64,000 bases of DNA from Microglena sp. YARC (lineage: Eukaryota > Chlorophyta > Chlorophyceae > Chlamydomonadales > Chlamydomonadaceae): positions 84,914,620-84,978,619 of the forward strand of contig CM039463.1 in the NCBI GenBank assembly GCA_022414725.1, written 5' to 3'. The translations under genes were made by a program, and so were the position numbers. How positions within the stretch are numbered: position 1 is the first letter of the stretch; every line of letters starts with the position of its first letter. The notes under the pieces were generated by a model. The model had not been told where the DNA came from and did no database searches. It saw only the letters and a program-made list of their open reading frames with translations. Below, in pieces: positions 10,940 through 20,377 of this stretch.

Positions 10940-11222
10940 CCTGGGCAGAGGCTGGGTAGTCGCAGAGAGGTTGATTTAGAGTAGTGAATGAGTCGTAGTA
11001 GGGGTTTACGCCTTTTGGGATGGTCGGCATTAAGTAAAACCCCTGGCCCCAATCTTGCCGAATGTAGCGCAGAGCTCTGGCTGCGTTGTTAGTACGCGCG
11101 TCTATGAGAGCAGCTAGGGGTGGGGGACAGTTATCCAGAATGTGGTTCATAGCCATGTAGTTTGATACAGGTGTGATTCTGCTGTTCGTTCCTGGGGTAG
11201 TTATAGCCATCTGAGGGTTCAT
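10734..11222 (-). CDS. Gag-like segment of the LTR element (second frame)
   Basis: Open frame of 162 codons overlapping the long frame downstream and the short frame upstream. The middle, with PLAALIDARTNNAARALRY and WGQGFYLMPTIPKG, is protein-like; the last part after about residue 130 reads like out-of-frame sequence. The natural protein probably leaves this frame near 10850 to join the knuckle-bearing frame at GEPSDIRAF. Either a programmed shift or a small indel would explain this. Confidence 0.5.
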   Translation of the reverse strand: MNPQMAITTPGTNSRITPVSNYMAMNHILDNCPPPLAALIDARTNNAARALRYIRQDWGQGFYLMPTIPKGVNPYYDSFTTLNQPLCDYPASAQDDAIAPSTPVHQPPTSSSADDASIYCTTLADLGRGAIRHPSFPGCSSSHGSGEQGHTNAQCIWHQRPT

Positions 11223-11358
11223 CTATGGGCTGGTAATCTAGATCGGCGTCGATAACTGAGAAAACTGATGATCTGATGAGCAGAGGTGCTACAAGGTTCG
11301 TATACCAGCCAACGAATACACCGGAACCACCCTTACCATCATTTGGCGCTTGGGGCAT
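11131..11358 (-). CDS. Probable gag N-terminus of the LTR element
   Basis: An ATG at 11358 opens a frame reading MPQAPNDGKGGSG then VGWYTNLVAPLLIRSSVFSV. It is the first plausible gag start after the 5' LTR and a long leader. It overlaps the next frame between 11131 and 11222, so a shift there would give one protein. No homologue recognised. Confidence 0.45.
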   Translation of the reverse strand: MPQAPNDGKGGSGVFVGWYTNLVAPLLIRSSVFSVIDADLDYQPIDEPSDGYNYPRNEQQNHTCIKLHGYEPHSG

Positions 11359-11909
11359 TGCGACGGCTTGGGTTGAGGTTTGGGAGGTGCGAAGGTGACG
11401 AACAAGATCAGGGGATAGGGGATTGGAAGAATTGGATATTCTTGTGAGGGACAGGAAGAAGAGGGAAAGAAAGAGTGGGCGGGTAGGGGGGGGGTAGGGG
11501 GGGGGGGGGGGGGGGGGGCAGGTGGTTTGGCTTGCGGGGCCAGAGAGATTAGGAGAAGGCGGGATTAGGGAGAGGGGGGGTGGGTTGACGCAGTGGGGTG
11601 TTGGCGTTGCGGGGGCAACGTACTGGTGTTCCAGCGGGGTCTTGGGTAGACTCGGAGAGGTGTTTGTTGCGGGGCAACGTACTGGCGGTCCAGCTGGGTC
11701 TTGGATAGACTGTTGGGGGCTGGTGTCCAGCGGGGTGCCTAGCAATCAGAGAAGATTCTGCAACTGAGATTCTTTTCCTTCGGTTGTTGCGGCGGCAACT
11801 GTGGAAGTAAGGCACTGCAGGTGCGCGGGAGCTCGGGATCTACGGACAGGGTAACAGGCGTGGAAGTCTGTTGCAGTGGAACACGGGACGGCAGTGATGA
11901 GCGATAACC
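11359..11909 (-). other. 5' leader of the LTR element
   Basis: Includes G-homopolymer runs at about 11485-11518 on the plus strand. A tRNA primer-binding site starting TGG was not seen next to the LTR; the bases there read GGTTATCGCTCATC on the minus strand. A priming mode other than the 3' CCA end, or mutation, is possible. Confidence 0.5.
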
Positions 11910-12156
11910 TTTAGCTTTCCGGAGTATTATCTCGTGAGGACTGACACAGGGAAATGGCGAAGGCGCTAAGCTTACAAACGTGATAGCATGCCAGGCGGCA
12001 AGCTAGGTATAAGAAGGGAAAGGGCGACAGTACCTCAGGGTCCTGCCGCCGGTGGTGCCGGCCCTAACGGGTGGAGGCACTACTATGGAAGCTTCCAGGC
12101 GGAAGGCCTGGTGCCCCAAGACACTCTAGCTGAGCCGGGAGAACCGGTCTATAACA
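11910..12156 (-). repeat. 5' LTR of the non-autonomous element
   Basis: Direct repeat of 7434-7681. The right flank 12157-12161 is TGTTT, matching the left flank. Confidence 0.9.
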
Positions 12157-12293
12157 TGTTTAATTGTGTAATCTTTGCCTTGCCATGTTGTGTAACGCAG
12201 CACATACACAAATACCTCCCACTTTGGTATCATCCTTGACTTTGAAAACGTACATCACGAGGTTACTTACCTAACTCACCCCTGGCTTCCCAG

Positions 12294-12569
12294 GTTTCAA
12301 TGTGTTCCTATCACACGACGTTACAAAGGAGCAGGCAGCGGAGGGCGTCAGACTTATGCGATTCACGGAGCTGGGCCTTTGAAGCGCAAGAAGGATATTG
12401 GGCCTCACAATTGCAACATCTTCGTGCAGTTAACTATCGACAGTGGGGATGCCAGACCATGCGAGCTGCTGATCAGGACCCATCCAGGATTTTGGGGGCA
12501 ATGTTCAGCTCGGGCAACTTCTTTCCGACGCCAGCATGGGAATACAGAGGACAAGGCCGAGGCATGGAC
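12294..12569 (+). CDS. Host exon, 5' part, interrupted by the Ty3 element
   Basis: After a pyrimidine-rich acceptor (CTGGCTTCCCAG) the plus strand is open for 92 codons in non-repetitive protein-like sequence, including QTYAIHGAGPLKRKKDIG and CNIFVQLTIDSGDARPCELL. The frame runs straight into the Ty3 target site TGGAC (12565-12569). Continuing from 25707, after the element, the same frame stays open to a GTAAGT donor at 25751. The pre-insertion exon was therefore about 320 bp. I do not recognise the protein. The frame continuity across the insertion supports a real gene, now disrupted or spliced around the element. Confidence 0.5.
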
Positions 12570-12920
12570 TGTAACAGCTCAGGATGCTCCTTAGCAGCTT
12601 GGGGGTTAGACTAGGGAACGCGATGCGTGATGTGTGTTTACGTGTATGTTGATATGGGTGAACTAGCAGAACAAGTAGAGGGTTACCTTAGTAGGGGATG
12701 TAGAGAGTCAAGGAGCGAACGTCTTCGTGGTAGGAGTAAGTAGAAGGGTTCGTTCCGAGTAGCTCGTGTCTATGTGCGCAACGTGTGCGTTGTGAGAGAT
12801 GAGGCAGTACATAGGTATGGTACTGTATCATGTGCGTTCGTCACGTGACTTACGGGTGCGGGGTATCCGTATGCCTTGCTGGACGGCCAGAGTACCCGTG
12901 AAGGGTTCTGTACCGTTACA
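12570..12920 (-). repeat. 3' LTR of the chromovirus
   Basis: 351 bp, TGTAACAGCTCAGG to GTACCGTTACA on the plus strand. It matches 25239-25701 except for a roughly 116-bp fold-back insert in the other copy. Confidence 0.92.
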
Positions 12921-12933
12921 CTCCCCCCCCCTC
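12921..12933 (-). other. Polypurine tract of the chromovirus
   Basis: Minus strand GGAGGGGGGGGAG lies directly against the 3' LTR start TGTAACGG. Confidence 0.8.
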
Positions 12934-13090
12934 CAGAAGAGATGCGGACCCCGCATCTGATCGTAATAGAGGTGGGATGTGAACACCAGTCGTCGTCGTA
13001 TGTGCCGTGCTCAAAATAGACTTGATGAAACAAGTTGGTTTCGGAGAGAACCTTTTGACATCCCTTTTGAGTACTCCGAGAAAGACAACT

Positions 13091-13738
13091 TTATAAATAA
13101 AGCAATCTAACCGCCGTGTCGTATGCGTCGAGTGCGATGGGTGGGTGATGGGCCCGTTTTTTTGACGTACGTCGGGATACAACGGGTGTAACACGTGATT
13201 GCCATGCATTGACGACGTGAGGGGCACTTTTCTTGACCGCCTTGGCGAGTTCCCAAGTGTCTTGCTCAATACCGAAGTCTTGCCATCGGACCAAGTATTC
13301 GAGACGTCGTTTGCTGGATGTGCCTATGACACGCGACTTTTCACGCATGATGCATTGGATGTTCCAAATCGGAGCGCCGTCGGAGTCGAACTCAAGCGGT
13401 TGTCCTACATGGACAACGCCATCAGAGCGCCAATGCTTGATCAAACCCACGTGAAACACGGGGTGGATGCGCATCATCTTAGGCAAGGCTAAGCGGCACG
13501 CCGTGACCTGCCGGACGACTCCAGTCTGCTCGTCGCGCGGACCAATGCATTCTGTAATCGTGTAGGGACCAACAAAACGAGGTGTAAATTTTGGTTTACC
13601 CGTTGCTTTGAACTTCATATTGCGGGTGGACAAGAGAACTTTATCACCAATGAAGGTTGAAGAAAACCTCCGTTCGTCGTTTATCGTAATGGGCTTTAGT
13701 TCTGCCGATCTTGAGCGGCTTGCATGCATGCTTTGCAT
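13091..13738 (-). pseudogene. Integrase C-terminus with chromodomain
   Basis: Open frame of 215 codons. Residues about 28-120 match the gypsy integrase C-terminal module (GDKVLLSTRN, KFTPRFVGPYTI, IHPVFHVGLIKHW). Residues about 150-190 form a chromodomain (RRLEYLVRWQDFGIEQDTWE), which in chromoviruses guides integration to modified histones. The preceding integrase core is in different frames, so the polyprotein is broken near 13705. A stop follows the chromodomain. Confidence 0.85.
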
Positions 13739-13908
13739 TGATCTTGGCGTTCAATGTGATCAGCCCACCAATTGTTGGCAGCCGGACATTTCGATTCGAC
13801 TTCCGCCTTGAGAGGCGTCGTAGGGTCGTAGCCAAGGTATGCCCGAAAGGGTGTGTTCTGAATGGACTCCTGGTAGGAATTGTTGATAGCGAACTCCACC
13901 AATGCCAA
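13696..13908 (-). pseudogene. Integrase, segment after the catalytic core
   Basis: Reads ALVEFAINNSYQESIQNTPF then YLGYDPTTP, the conserved stretch after the DDE core in Ty3 integrases. It lies in a frame different from both the core (ends 13925) and the C-terminal module, so at least two single-base shifts affect this region. Confidence 0.8.
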
Positions 13909-13924
13909 AGACTTATCCCAATCG

Positions 13925-14331
13925 TCATGGTATGCATGGCCCCACGTAGTGGCGAATCATGTCCTCGATGACGCGGTTCATGCGTTCTGTCTGACCGTCA
14001 GTCTGTGGATGGAACGCTGTCGAAAACGCTTGTCGCGTGCCCGTTAAACGATGGAGAGCAACGCTAAAATGACCTGTGAAGCGCGCGTCGCGATCACTGA
14101 GGAGTTTCTTCGGGATACCATGATAGCGGATGACCCGATTGAGGTATAGGGAAGCGAATTCCTCTGCGTTAATCATCGTGTGACAGGGTTCGACATGAAC
14201 CATCTTGGACAGTTTGTTGACGAACACCGCGATGGCGTCATGGCCCGATGATGTTGGTGGAAGCGCCGTAATAAGGTCGGTGGAGACGCATTCCCAGAAT
14301 TTGTCCGGAATTTCCACGGGCACCATGGTAC
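13925..14331 (-). pseudogene. Integrase catalytic core (DDE)
   Basis: Contains the catalytic triad in context: first Asp in CVSTDLITALP, second Asp in LLSDRDARFTGHF, Glu in GQTERMNRVIED. The core begins directly at the right-hand side of the nested hAT-like element. The zinc-binding domain is on the other side (15877-16149). Removing the element and one 8-bp duplication brings the two parts together in frame. Confidence 0.88.
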
Positions 14332-15868
14332 CAGGGTACTTCAAAGCGCGCGCTTTTGCGCTTTTGAGCGCTGACTTTTTGACACCCTTGCGCGCTATAG
14401 CGCAGATTTTTGCAACCCCTGTGCGCTTAGCGCGCTGTCTTTTTGAACACCAGTGCGCTTTCCTCTTTTCAGTCTCTCACAGAAAGCGCTTAAACCGCAG
14501 TCCCCCTGTGCGCTTTCTCAATTTTTGAATGACAGTCACTGACTCATTGAGTGACTGACTGAGTGACTCAAGGGGTGGGATTCAAATAGTGTGACAGGCA
14601 GCCGTCCTGACTAGGTAGCACTGTAGCAGCACGCGGCGAGCCGTCGACCGTGCAATTTGAACGCTAACGGAAACAACCGTATTCTGGACTGTTAAATACA
14701 ACACCCGGCAGAGTGCGGTTACGTCAAAATCCTATCTCTGGGCTTATTCAACGCTTCCGTTCCTCGCCCCTGCTCATCTGCTGCTCATCTGTTGCCATTT
14801 CTTCACAGCTAACTGCTCAAGTCTGATAGGCTCCTTCTAACCCACCACACGTAAGTTCGATTGCGTCTGAATCGACGAGTCGAGTACTCTTTCAGCTTGT
14901 TGAGTTTTGACCTGCCGAATTCCTGGAAACGCGCTGACATCAAGTGTCCAAACTTTTCCTGTCCCCCTTGTGCAGTCCTTGTCCTCGACTCCTCGTCGCC
15001 CAGTCGCCAAGTCGGAGTCCTCGCTCCTCACTTCTCCTTCGCCACCTCCTTTTCACTCTCCTCCTCCTGCTCCTCCTCTCTCTCTTCCTTTCCGCCTCCT
15101 CCTTCCTGCTCTACTCGCCTGTCGCCTCTGCTGCTCGCCTCTGCTCGCCTCTGCTGCTCTCCTAGTCACCCCTACCGCTCTCCTAGTCGCCCCTACTGCT
15201 GCGATGGGCAAGCAGGATAACCCGACGAAGAAGGCCAAGACCGCTGGGGTCCCAACAGCGAAGACCAAGAACTACTGGGCCACGAGTATGTTCAATTGCT
15301 TGGGTACATAATTTGATCGAGCTGTATTTGTGTGTGTTTGCTAATCGAGTTGCGACCTATGTCCTGGAATCTGCTGGATGCCATCAAATCTTCTTGTCTA
15401 AATCAACTCCTTCCACTTTGTGCAGCCGGATCCGTTGCCGTTTCTGCGTTCCCGACAAAGCGGAAGGGAACCGTTGCGGCTGCACTGGATGCTTCAGCCG
15501 GTCCTTCGGCCTTGCGGTGTTCTGTCCCACGAGACACTCCCACTCCATCCGTGCATGCTTCAGCCGGTCCTTCAATTTGTAACAGGTTTCCACCTCCGAT
15601 TTGTAACAGGTTTCCACCTCCCCCCCCCCCACACACACACACCCACACGAGTCTCTCTGGCACCCCACCAGTTCACCAGCAGCACAGGAAAAGCGCTGAA
15701 AAAAAAAACGGTTGCGCGCTTAAAGCGCATTTTTTTCTTTTTGTGTAGCGCTTTTTTTAAGGCTTTTGGAAAGCGCTGCGGCTTTTTTTGCCTCTGCGCT
15801 TATAGCGCAGATTTTTTTTTCTCCAGTGCGCTTTAGCGCTGGTCAAATTGGCCAATTGAAGTACCCTG
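14332..15868. mobile_element. hAT-like DNA transposon derivative inserted in integrase
   Basis: 1537 bp, with ends CAGGGTACTTCAA and TTGAAGTACCCTG forming a 13-bp terminal inverted repeat. It is flanked by the 8-bp duplication CATGGTAC (14324-14331 and 15869-15876). An 8-bp duplication and CAGGG...CCCTG ends are typical of hAT elements. Subterminal regions are dense in GCGCTTT/AAAGCGC words, shared with four short relatives at 49352, 51190, 54838 and 60311. It carries no complete transposase, only a spliced fragment near 15204-15600, so it is probably a deletion derivative. Confidence 0.85.
15204..15660 (+). pseudogene. Two-exon gene fragment inside the hAT-like element
   Basis: An ATG at 15204 gives MGKQDNPTKKAKTAG and then KTKNYWAT, ending at a GTATGT donor (15286). 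An acceptor at 15421-15425 (TGCAG) joins in frame to GSVAVSAFPTKRKG and a twice-repeated DASAGPS / HASAGPS segment, then runs into a C-rich simple repeat. This could be the first exons of the ancestral hAT transposase or a captured host fragment. No BED finger or catalytic motif is present. Confidence 0.4.
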
Positions 15869-15876
15869 CATGGTAC

Positions 15877-16149
15877 CGTTCGGCTTTGCGTTTCCGGGTT
15901 TGTTCGTTTGGCACTTATGGCACTGTTGGACGAAGGCAGTCACGTCAGCCGTAACTTTGGCCCAAATAAACGTGCGCGTGACGAGTTCCAACGTTTTGGT
16001 GCGACCGCAGTGGCCCATGTAAACCGGATCGTGAGCTTCGCGGATAATATCCAGGCGAAGCGTCGCGTCAAGAGGGACGCATAAAAATTCGCGGCCGTAC
16101 TTGTTCTTCTTGAACCAGTACCCGTTTCTGGAAAATTTATCACGGAGGC
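15877..16149 (-). pseudogene. Integrase zinc-binding (HHCC) domain
   Basis: The HHCC motif is complete: EAHDPVYMGHCGRTKT, FIWAKVTADVTAFV, CHKCQTNK. This is the N-terminal domain of retroviral-type integrases. The frame is stopped upstream near 16150, separating it from RNase H, and is cut downstream by the nested transposon. Confidence 0.88.
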
Positions 16150-16319
16150 GCTAACAGCCTGGCGTGAAGTTAGAGTCCGTTTTGTATCCAGCCAAAATTT
16201 GATCCATGATGGAGAGAGAGGAGGAAGTCAACGCCAAGGGCATCGGGCGTCTGCGTCGTCGCGTCTCTTTGACCGGCACCGAAGGTGCGGGCATGATCGT
16301 TGGAGGGCGGGGTTGGACC
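16150..16319 (-). other. Linker between RNase H and integrase, frame-broken
   Basis: No long frame; stops occur in the integrase frame. This would be the RNase H to integrase spacer of pol. Confidence 0.5.
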
Positions 16320-17651
16320 TCAATGACCGTGGGACCGATCGCAACTAACAGGGCGAGGTATCCTTGATCGAGGACGACATTCGCTGACCAAGAGCGAGAA
16401 CACCAACAGCTGGTGCGCTACCGCGACGTCGGCGGGGGCGGAGAGGTTGGGGTTGCGACTAACCGGGTCAGCCATATTATTGCGACCAGCGCGATACTCC
16501 CAAGTATAGCTAAAGGGCGCGAGGTCCTCCTGCCATCGACCCATGCGTCGGGAAAGGACCGCTTTGGTATTGAAGTATGTGAGCAGGTTATGGTCGGTGA
16601 CCAACGTCATGTGGGAGCCTTCGAGATTGCACCGCCATTCGGTCAACGCGTGGACGATCGCTAGCATTTCTTGTTCAGTTGTTGTATAGTTCAGCTCCGC
16701 TGGGATATACTTTTTGCTGGCGAAGGCGATGGGGTGTTTATCTTGTAAGAGCACCGCGCCTGTACCAAGTGCGGATGCGTCAGTAATGACTTCGAATGGT
16801 TTGCTAAAATCTGGAAGTGCGAGGACTGGGGCGGAAAGCAAGGCTTCTTTGAGGCCTTCGAATGCGACGAGATGTTCATTTTTGAACAAGGGGCCAAGCT
16901 CACCCTTGATTTTAGACAAGGTCTGAAGAGGGGCGGCGAGGGATGAATATCCTTGGATAAACTTGCGAAAGTAATTGCACAAACCGAGGAATGAGCCGAT
17001 TTGTTTTGCTGTCTTCGGAGTAGGCCAGTCGCGGACAGTGCTAACCTTTTTCGGATCAACTTTAATTCCGTCGCGTCCAATGTAATGACCAAAGAATTTA
17101 ACCTCTGTCTTGTTGAATGAACATTTGGAGAGCTTCGCGTAGAATTCGTTGTCCTGGAGGACTTGGAGGACCGTGGCCAAGTTGGCCAAGTGTTCCGCCG
17201 GAGTGCGTCCGTAAACCAAGATATCGTCCAAGTAGACCACAACGAACTTGTGCAAGTAGGGCGCAAATATCTGGTTCATGACCGCTTGGAACGTGGCCGG
17301 CGCGTTTGCCAACCCCATCCCAAGGACTTTAAATTCGAACTGACCCATCGGGGTAGTGAACGCAGTCTTCGGCGCGTCCTCGTCCGATATACGTATTTGG
17401 TAATAACCAGACGTGAGGTCTAGGGAACTAAACAAAGTAGCTCCACCTAGACGGTCAATGGTCTCGTCAATACGGGGAAGGGGATAGCTATTTTTAATCG
17501 TAATGTTGTTGAGTGCTCGCCAATCGCAAACAACACGGTATCCCGTTCCGCCCGGTTTCACTATGATCATAATCGGCGCTCCGTACGGGGACGAGCTCGG
17601 GGCGATGAAGCCTTGTTGTAAAAGGTCGGAGACGTACTCTTCACATAGCAA
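16320..17651 (-). CDS. Reverse transcriptase and RNase H of the chromovirus
   Basis: Intact 443-codon frame. RT motifs in order: YGAPIMIIVKPGG, VCDWRALNNIT, YPLPRIDET, FSSLDLTSGYYQI, KTAFTTPMGQFEF, MPFGL-type GMGLANAPATFQ, and the catalytic YLDDILVY. RNase H follows with ITDASALGTGAVL, EQEMLAIVHALTEWR and LVTDHNLLTYF. The chromovirus-typical NNMADPVSRN lies near the end. The frame overlaps the upstream protease frame by a few bases at 17641-17651. The RT start MSPAE is in the other frame, so a single-base shift separates them here. Confidence 0.93.
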   Translation of the reverse strand: MLCEEYVSDLLQQGFIAPSSSPYGAPIMIIVKPGGTGYRVVCDWRALNNITIKNSYPLPRIDETIDRLGGATLFSSLDLTSGYYQIRISDEDAPKTAFTTPMGQFEFKVLGMGLANAPATFQAVMNQIFAPYLHKFVVVYLDDILVYGRTPAEHLANLATVLQVLQDNEFYAKLSKCSFNKTEVKFFGHYIGRDGIKVDPKKVSTVRDWPTPKTAKQIGSFLGLCNYFRKFIQGYSSLAAPLQTLSKIKGELGPLFKNEHLVAFEGLKEALLSAPVLALPDFSKPFEVITDASALGTGAVLLQDKHPIAFASKKYIPAELNYTTTEQEMLAIVHALTEWRCNLEGSHMTLVTDHNLLTYFNTKAVLSRRMGRWQEDLAPFSYTWEYRAGRNNMADPVSRNPNLSAPADVAVAHQLLVFSLLVSECRPRSRIPRPVSCDRSHGH

Positions 17652-18891
17652 TCAATGTCTCGGCTGGACTCATTCGACGATTCCTGCGATACGGGGCGTA
17701 CGCATTGTCTTGCGTTTTGATGACGTGAGGTATAACGCGATGGTTAGGAGTCCCCATCGGCAAATTGTTGAAGACTTTGCGATATTTCCATAGGAGGGCG
17801 CGCAGATCGCTGGCCGAGATTAGCGTTTTATCGTCGTGGTCAAGGATGTTGTCGTGGATCCAATTTTCGAAATCCATGCTAGCCACTGGCGGACCAGGTA
17901 ACGGTCCGTCGGACGGCAACAATTTCGTGAGCAATTTCGCCCTTTCATCGGCAGTGACGTTTGACGCCGGTAACTCTGCCCGCGACTCGCGGACGTTGAC
18001 CATGACGTGGTTAGCGCCTGCCTTCAAAAGCTTTGCCGCTTTGCGACCCGTAATGACCGGGTCATCAGTTGACTTGCCCGATAGCGCCATGGTGAAGAAG
18101 GAATGAGCCGTTTCGTCCCGCTGCCTGTTAATAGGGGTTATACAGCAGCCGTACCGTTTGAGCGAAATGGTCATGCGATCGTAGTCGAGGACTGCCCGTT
18201 CATCGCGCATCCAGTCGGATCCGAGGATTAGATCTAATCCTCCAGGAACGAAGTTTGTCAACGACATGGGCAAACACGGTGCCAACATATCGTTGTATGT
18301 GGATAGGGAGCGTGACCGTCCCGCGGATTTTGATAATCCCGTCGTTAGCGCAAGTGAATCCGTCGCGTTCGTTTTCCCAAGGGCGGATGTACAAACCGAG
18401 ATCCTCAGCCGTTTGCTTTTCCATAAGGCAACCCATCGCGCCCGAGTCTGCCAATGTGAGCAATTGCTTCGCGCCAGAGCGGGCGTTGAAAAGCATATCG
18501 GGGGCTGTTGCGGTGTTGACTTCGTATACCCGATTGGCTCGCGTAGTGAGCACGGGGGAAGTGTTCGTATTTCGTTGTGCGTGATTGCGACGGATGCACT
18601 TCGTTGACCGTCTGGCAGCGATTTCTTTTCCCGAACTTTGGGATCCAATGCCTCCGACCACCAGTGTTTTTTTCGACGGGTTTCAACCGGACTGGGGATG
18701 CCCTCCTCAGGTGCGGGGCCAAAGTATACTGCCTTGGTCGCGTCGTTGATCGCGTGCCAATCCTTTTTGATTTGGACGGCTCGCTCGGAATCGGGAGGGT
18801 CATACCCAGGGATATGCATAAGGATTTGGGCATAAACATTAAAAATCGTGGCACCGATGCCCAGGTGTAGAGTTTGGGAATGGGGAAACAT
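17641..18891 (-). pseudogene. Aspartic protease to RT linker, frame-shifted
   Basis: Coding alternates between two frames. Positions 18891 to about 18610 and about 18265 to 17641 are in this frame; about 18610-18265 is in a second (see 18200-18661). The later part has LILGSDWMRDERAVLDY, the conserved C-terminal part of gypsy proteases, then the linker and the RT entry MSPAETL. Two indels are needed to join the protease to its neighbours. Confidence 0.75.
18200..18661 (-). pseudogene. Protease catalytic segment
   Basis: Contains the active site LLTLADSGAMGCLM followed by VTLPIHI, as in retropepsins. The frame differs from the flanking protease/linker frame, so shifts are needed near 18610 and 18265. 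Confidence 0.75.
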
Positions 18892-18953
18892 TAAAAATTG
18901 TGGCAGCCGATGCCCAGGTGTAGCTTTTTACAAGGTGGAAACGTTATATATCG
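18838..18953. repeat. About 53-bp tandem repeat at the protease start
   Basis: Two units contain CGATGCCCAGGTGTAG and TTAAAAAT. On the minus strand they encode LHLGIGATIF-type sequence just before the protease frame. Matching units lie at 20143-20320. Confidence 0.75.
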
Positions 18954-20142
18954 TGCGTCCTTTTTGGCTTGCCCGATGCCAGTATCGGGCAGGCACATAA
19001 AAAGAAGTTTCGGGTAGGTTTGAGAGGGGGGTGGCTGAGGGGAGGGAAGGCTTGGTGGCTGGGATGATATCAGCATCAAGAAAGCGTTCTCAGGGTCGGC
19101 ATAGCTCTGACGGAATCCGACTTCGACCAGACGAGGCGGGGGACAGGAGGTAACGGGGAGGAGAGGGGGAGTAGGGGGAGGGGGAGGAGCAGCTGGAGGG
19201 GGGGAAGGGTGGGGACCTGAGAGGGGGAGAAGTGGGGGATGGGATCAGTAAATTAAAGAAGCATTGACTCAAGCATGACAGGACAATCCCGACAGGCCCA
19301 GAGATGGAAGTTGTTTGGGCGTCGACAGCTAAAGAGACAGCCATCGAACCAGCAAAACAAGCAAGCTAAACAATTCTCGAGACAAGATCATCAGTGCACT
19401 CTGGCTCACATAATCGGGTCAAGGCCTGGGCTGGTGGATGCCCAAACGACGACAGCTAGATTGCAAACAAAGCAAGCAAGCAAGCTAGACAATTCACGAG
19501 ACAAGATCATAATTTCGCGCACAAAATCCGGTCAAGGCCAAAAATCTTAATGCGGATAGCATACCTGCGTTCTCCGCAGTATCATCGGCGGTGCCATCAT
19601 CATCAATCACGACAACTGTAAGTAAGAGGGGGGAGAGGGGGAGGGGGTCAGTAAATTATAATTGGCGCAGATTGGAGCATCGCAAACAAGCAAAGCAGAA
19701 CACCGAAACGACTCTTGGCACAAGGCATGGAAAGGGGAGAGCATCGCCGAGCAAAGCGCACCTGTTGCCGTCTTGGGGGGTGGCCGACCACGGACCGGAG
19801 CTATGACAAGCCTTGAGCCTCCGAAAATAGTCCCCCAGTTGCCTGGGGGTAGGACGTTGGACCTCGCGTTTGTCGGCCGACCGGTCTCCTTCTGCTGCAC
19901 TTGCATGACGACAGCTAAATGATGGAACCCTTAAATGATTCGTCAAGAGTTCGTCAATTTATACGACCACAAGGACAGTAACCGCGGGGTCGCGCTGTTA
20001 TTTTGTTTGAATTTGTCGGTGTGTGCTTGTCGGTGTGTGGACGGCGTGTGGTCGTCGCGTGCTAGTGGCAACGTGGCTATCGCCTTGGTGCCACCTCATC
20101 AACTTGCTGGTGAAAGCGCGCGATGCCCTCGAACTGTTCAAG
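18954..20142. other. Non-coding insert between two copies of the 53-bp repeat
   Basis: About 1.2 kb inside the chromovirus with no gag or pol coding. It includes a direct repeat of about 110 bp (AGACAAGATCAT, AAAGCAAGCAAGC words near 19330-19560) and G-rich purine tracts at 19120-19240 and 19625-19650. Both ends abut the 53-bp repeat, which suggests a secondary insertion or recombination product. Confidence 0.5.
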
Positions 20143-20320
20143 CATTAAAAATCGTGGCACCCGATGCCTAGGTGAAGCATGTGGGAAGTTAAAAACATTA
20201 AAAATCGTGGCACCCGATGCCCAGGTGTAGCTTTGGGGGAGGTGGAAACATTACTTATCGTGGCGCCCGATGCCCAGGTGTAGCATCTGGGAACCTGGAA
20301 ACATTAACACACCTGGGGGC
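20143..20320. repeat. Second block of the 53-bp repeat
   Basis: Three to four units with CCCGATGCCCAGGTGTAGC. They match 18838-18953. Confidence 0.75.
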
Positions 20321-20377
20321 GCGATGGACCAAAACGGGAATAAACATTATATATCGCGCGTGCGCCATATATCGTGG

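Larger units (their letters stand above)
7434..12156 (-). mobile_element. Non-autonomous LTR retrotransposon (gag plus protease remnant, no RT or integrase)
   Basis: Two direct repeats of about 248 bp (7434-7681 and 11910-12156) bound 4.2 kb of internal sequence. TGTTT is present immediately outside both ends (7429-7433 and 12157-12161). On the minus strand each LTR begins TGTTATAG. A G-rich polypurine tract lies just inside the left LTR, which sets the element on the minus strand. The internal reading frames give a gag-like start, several CCHC zinc knuckles and a copia-like protease segment. I find no YxDD reverse transcriptase, RNase H or DDE integrase in any frame. The two LTRs differ at only about five or six positions, so the insertion is fairly recent. 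It would need another element's enzymes to move. Confidence 0.85.
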
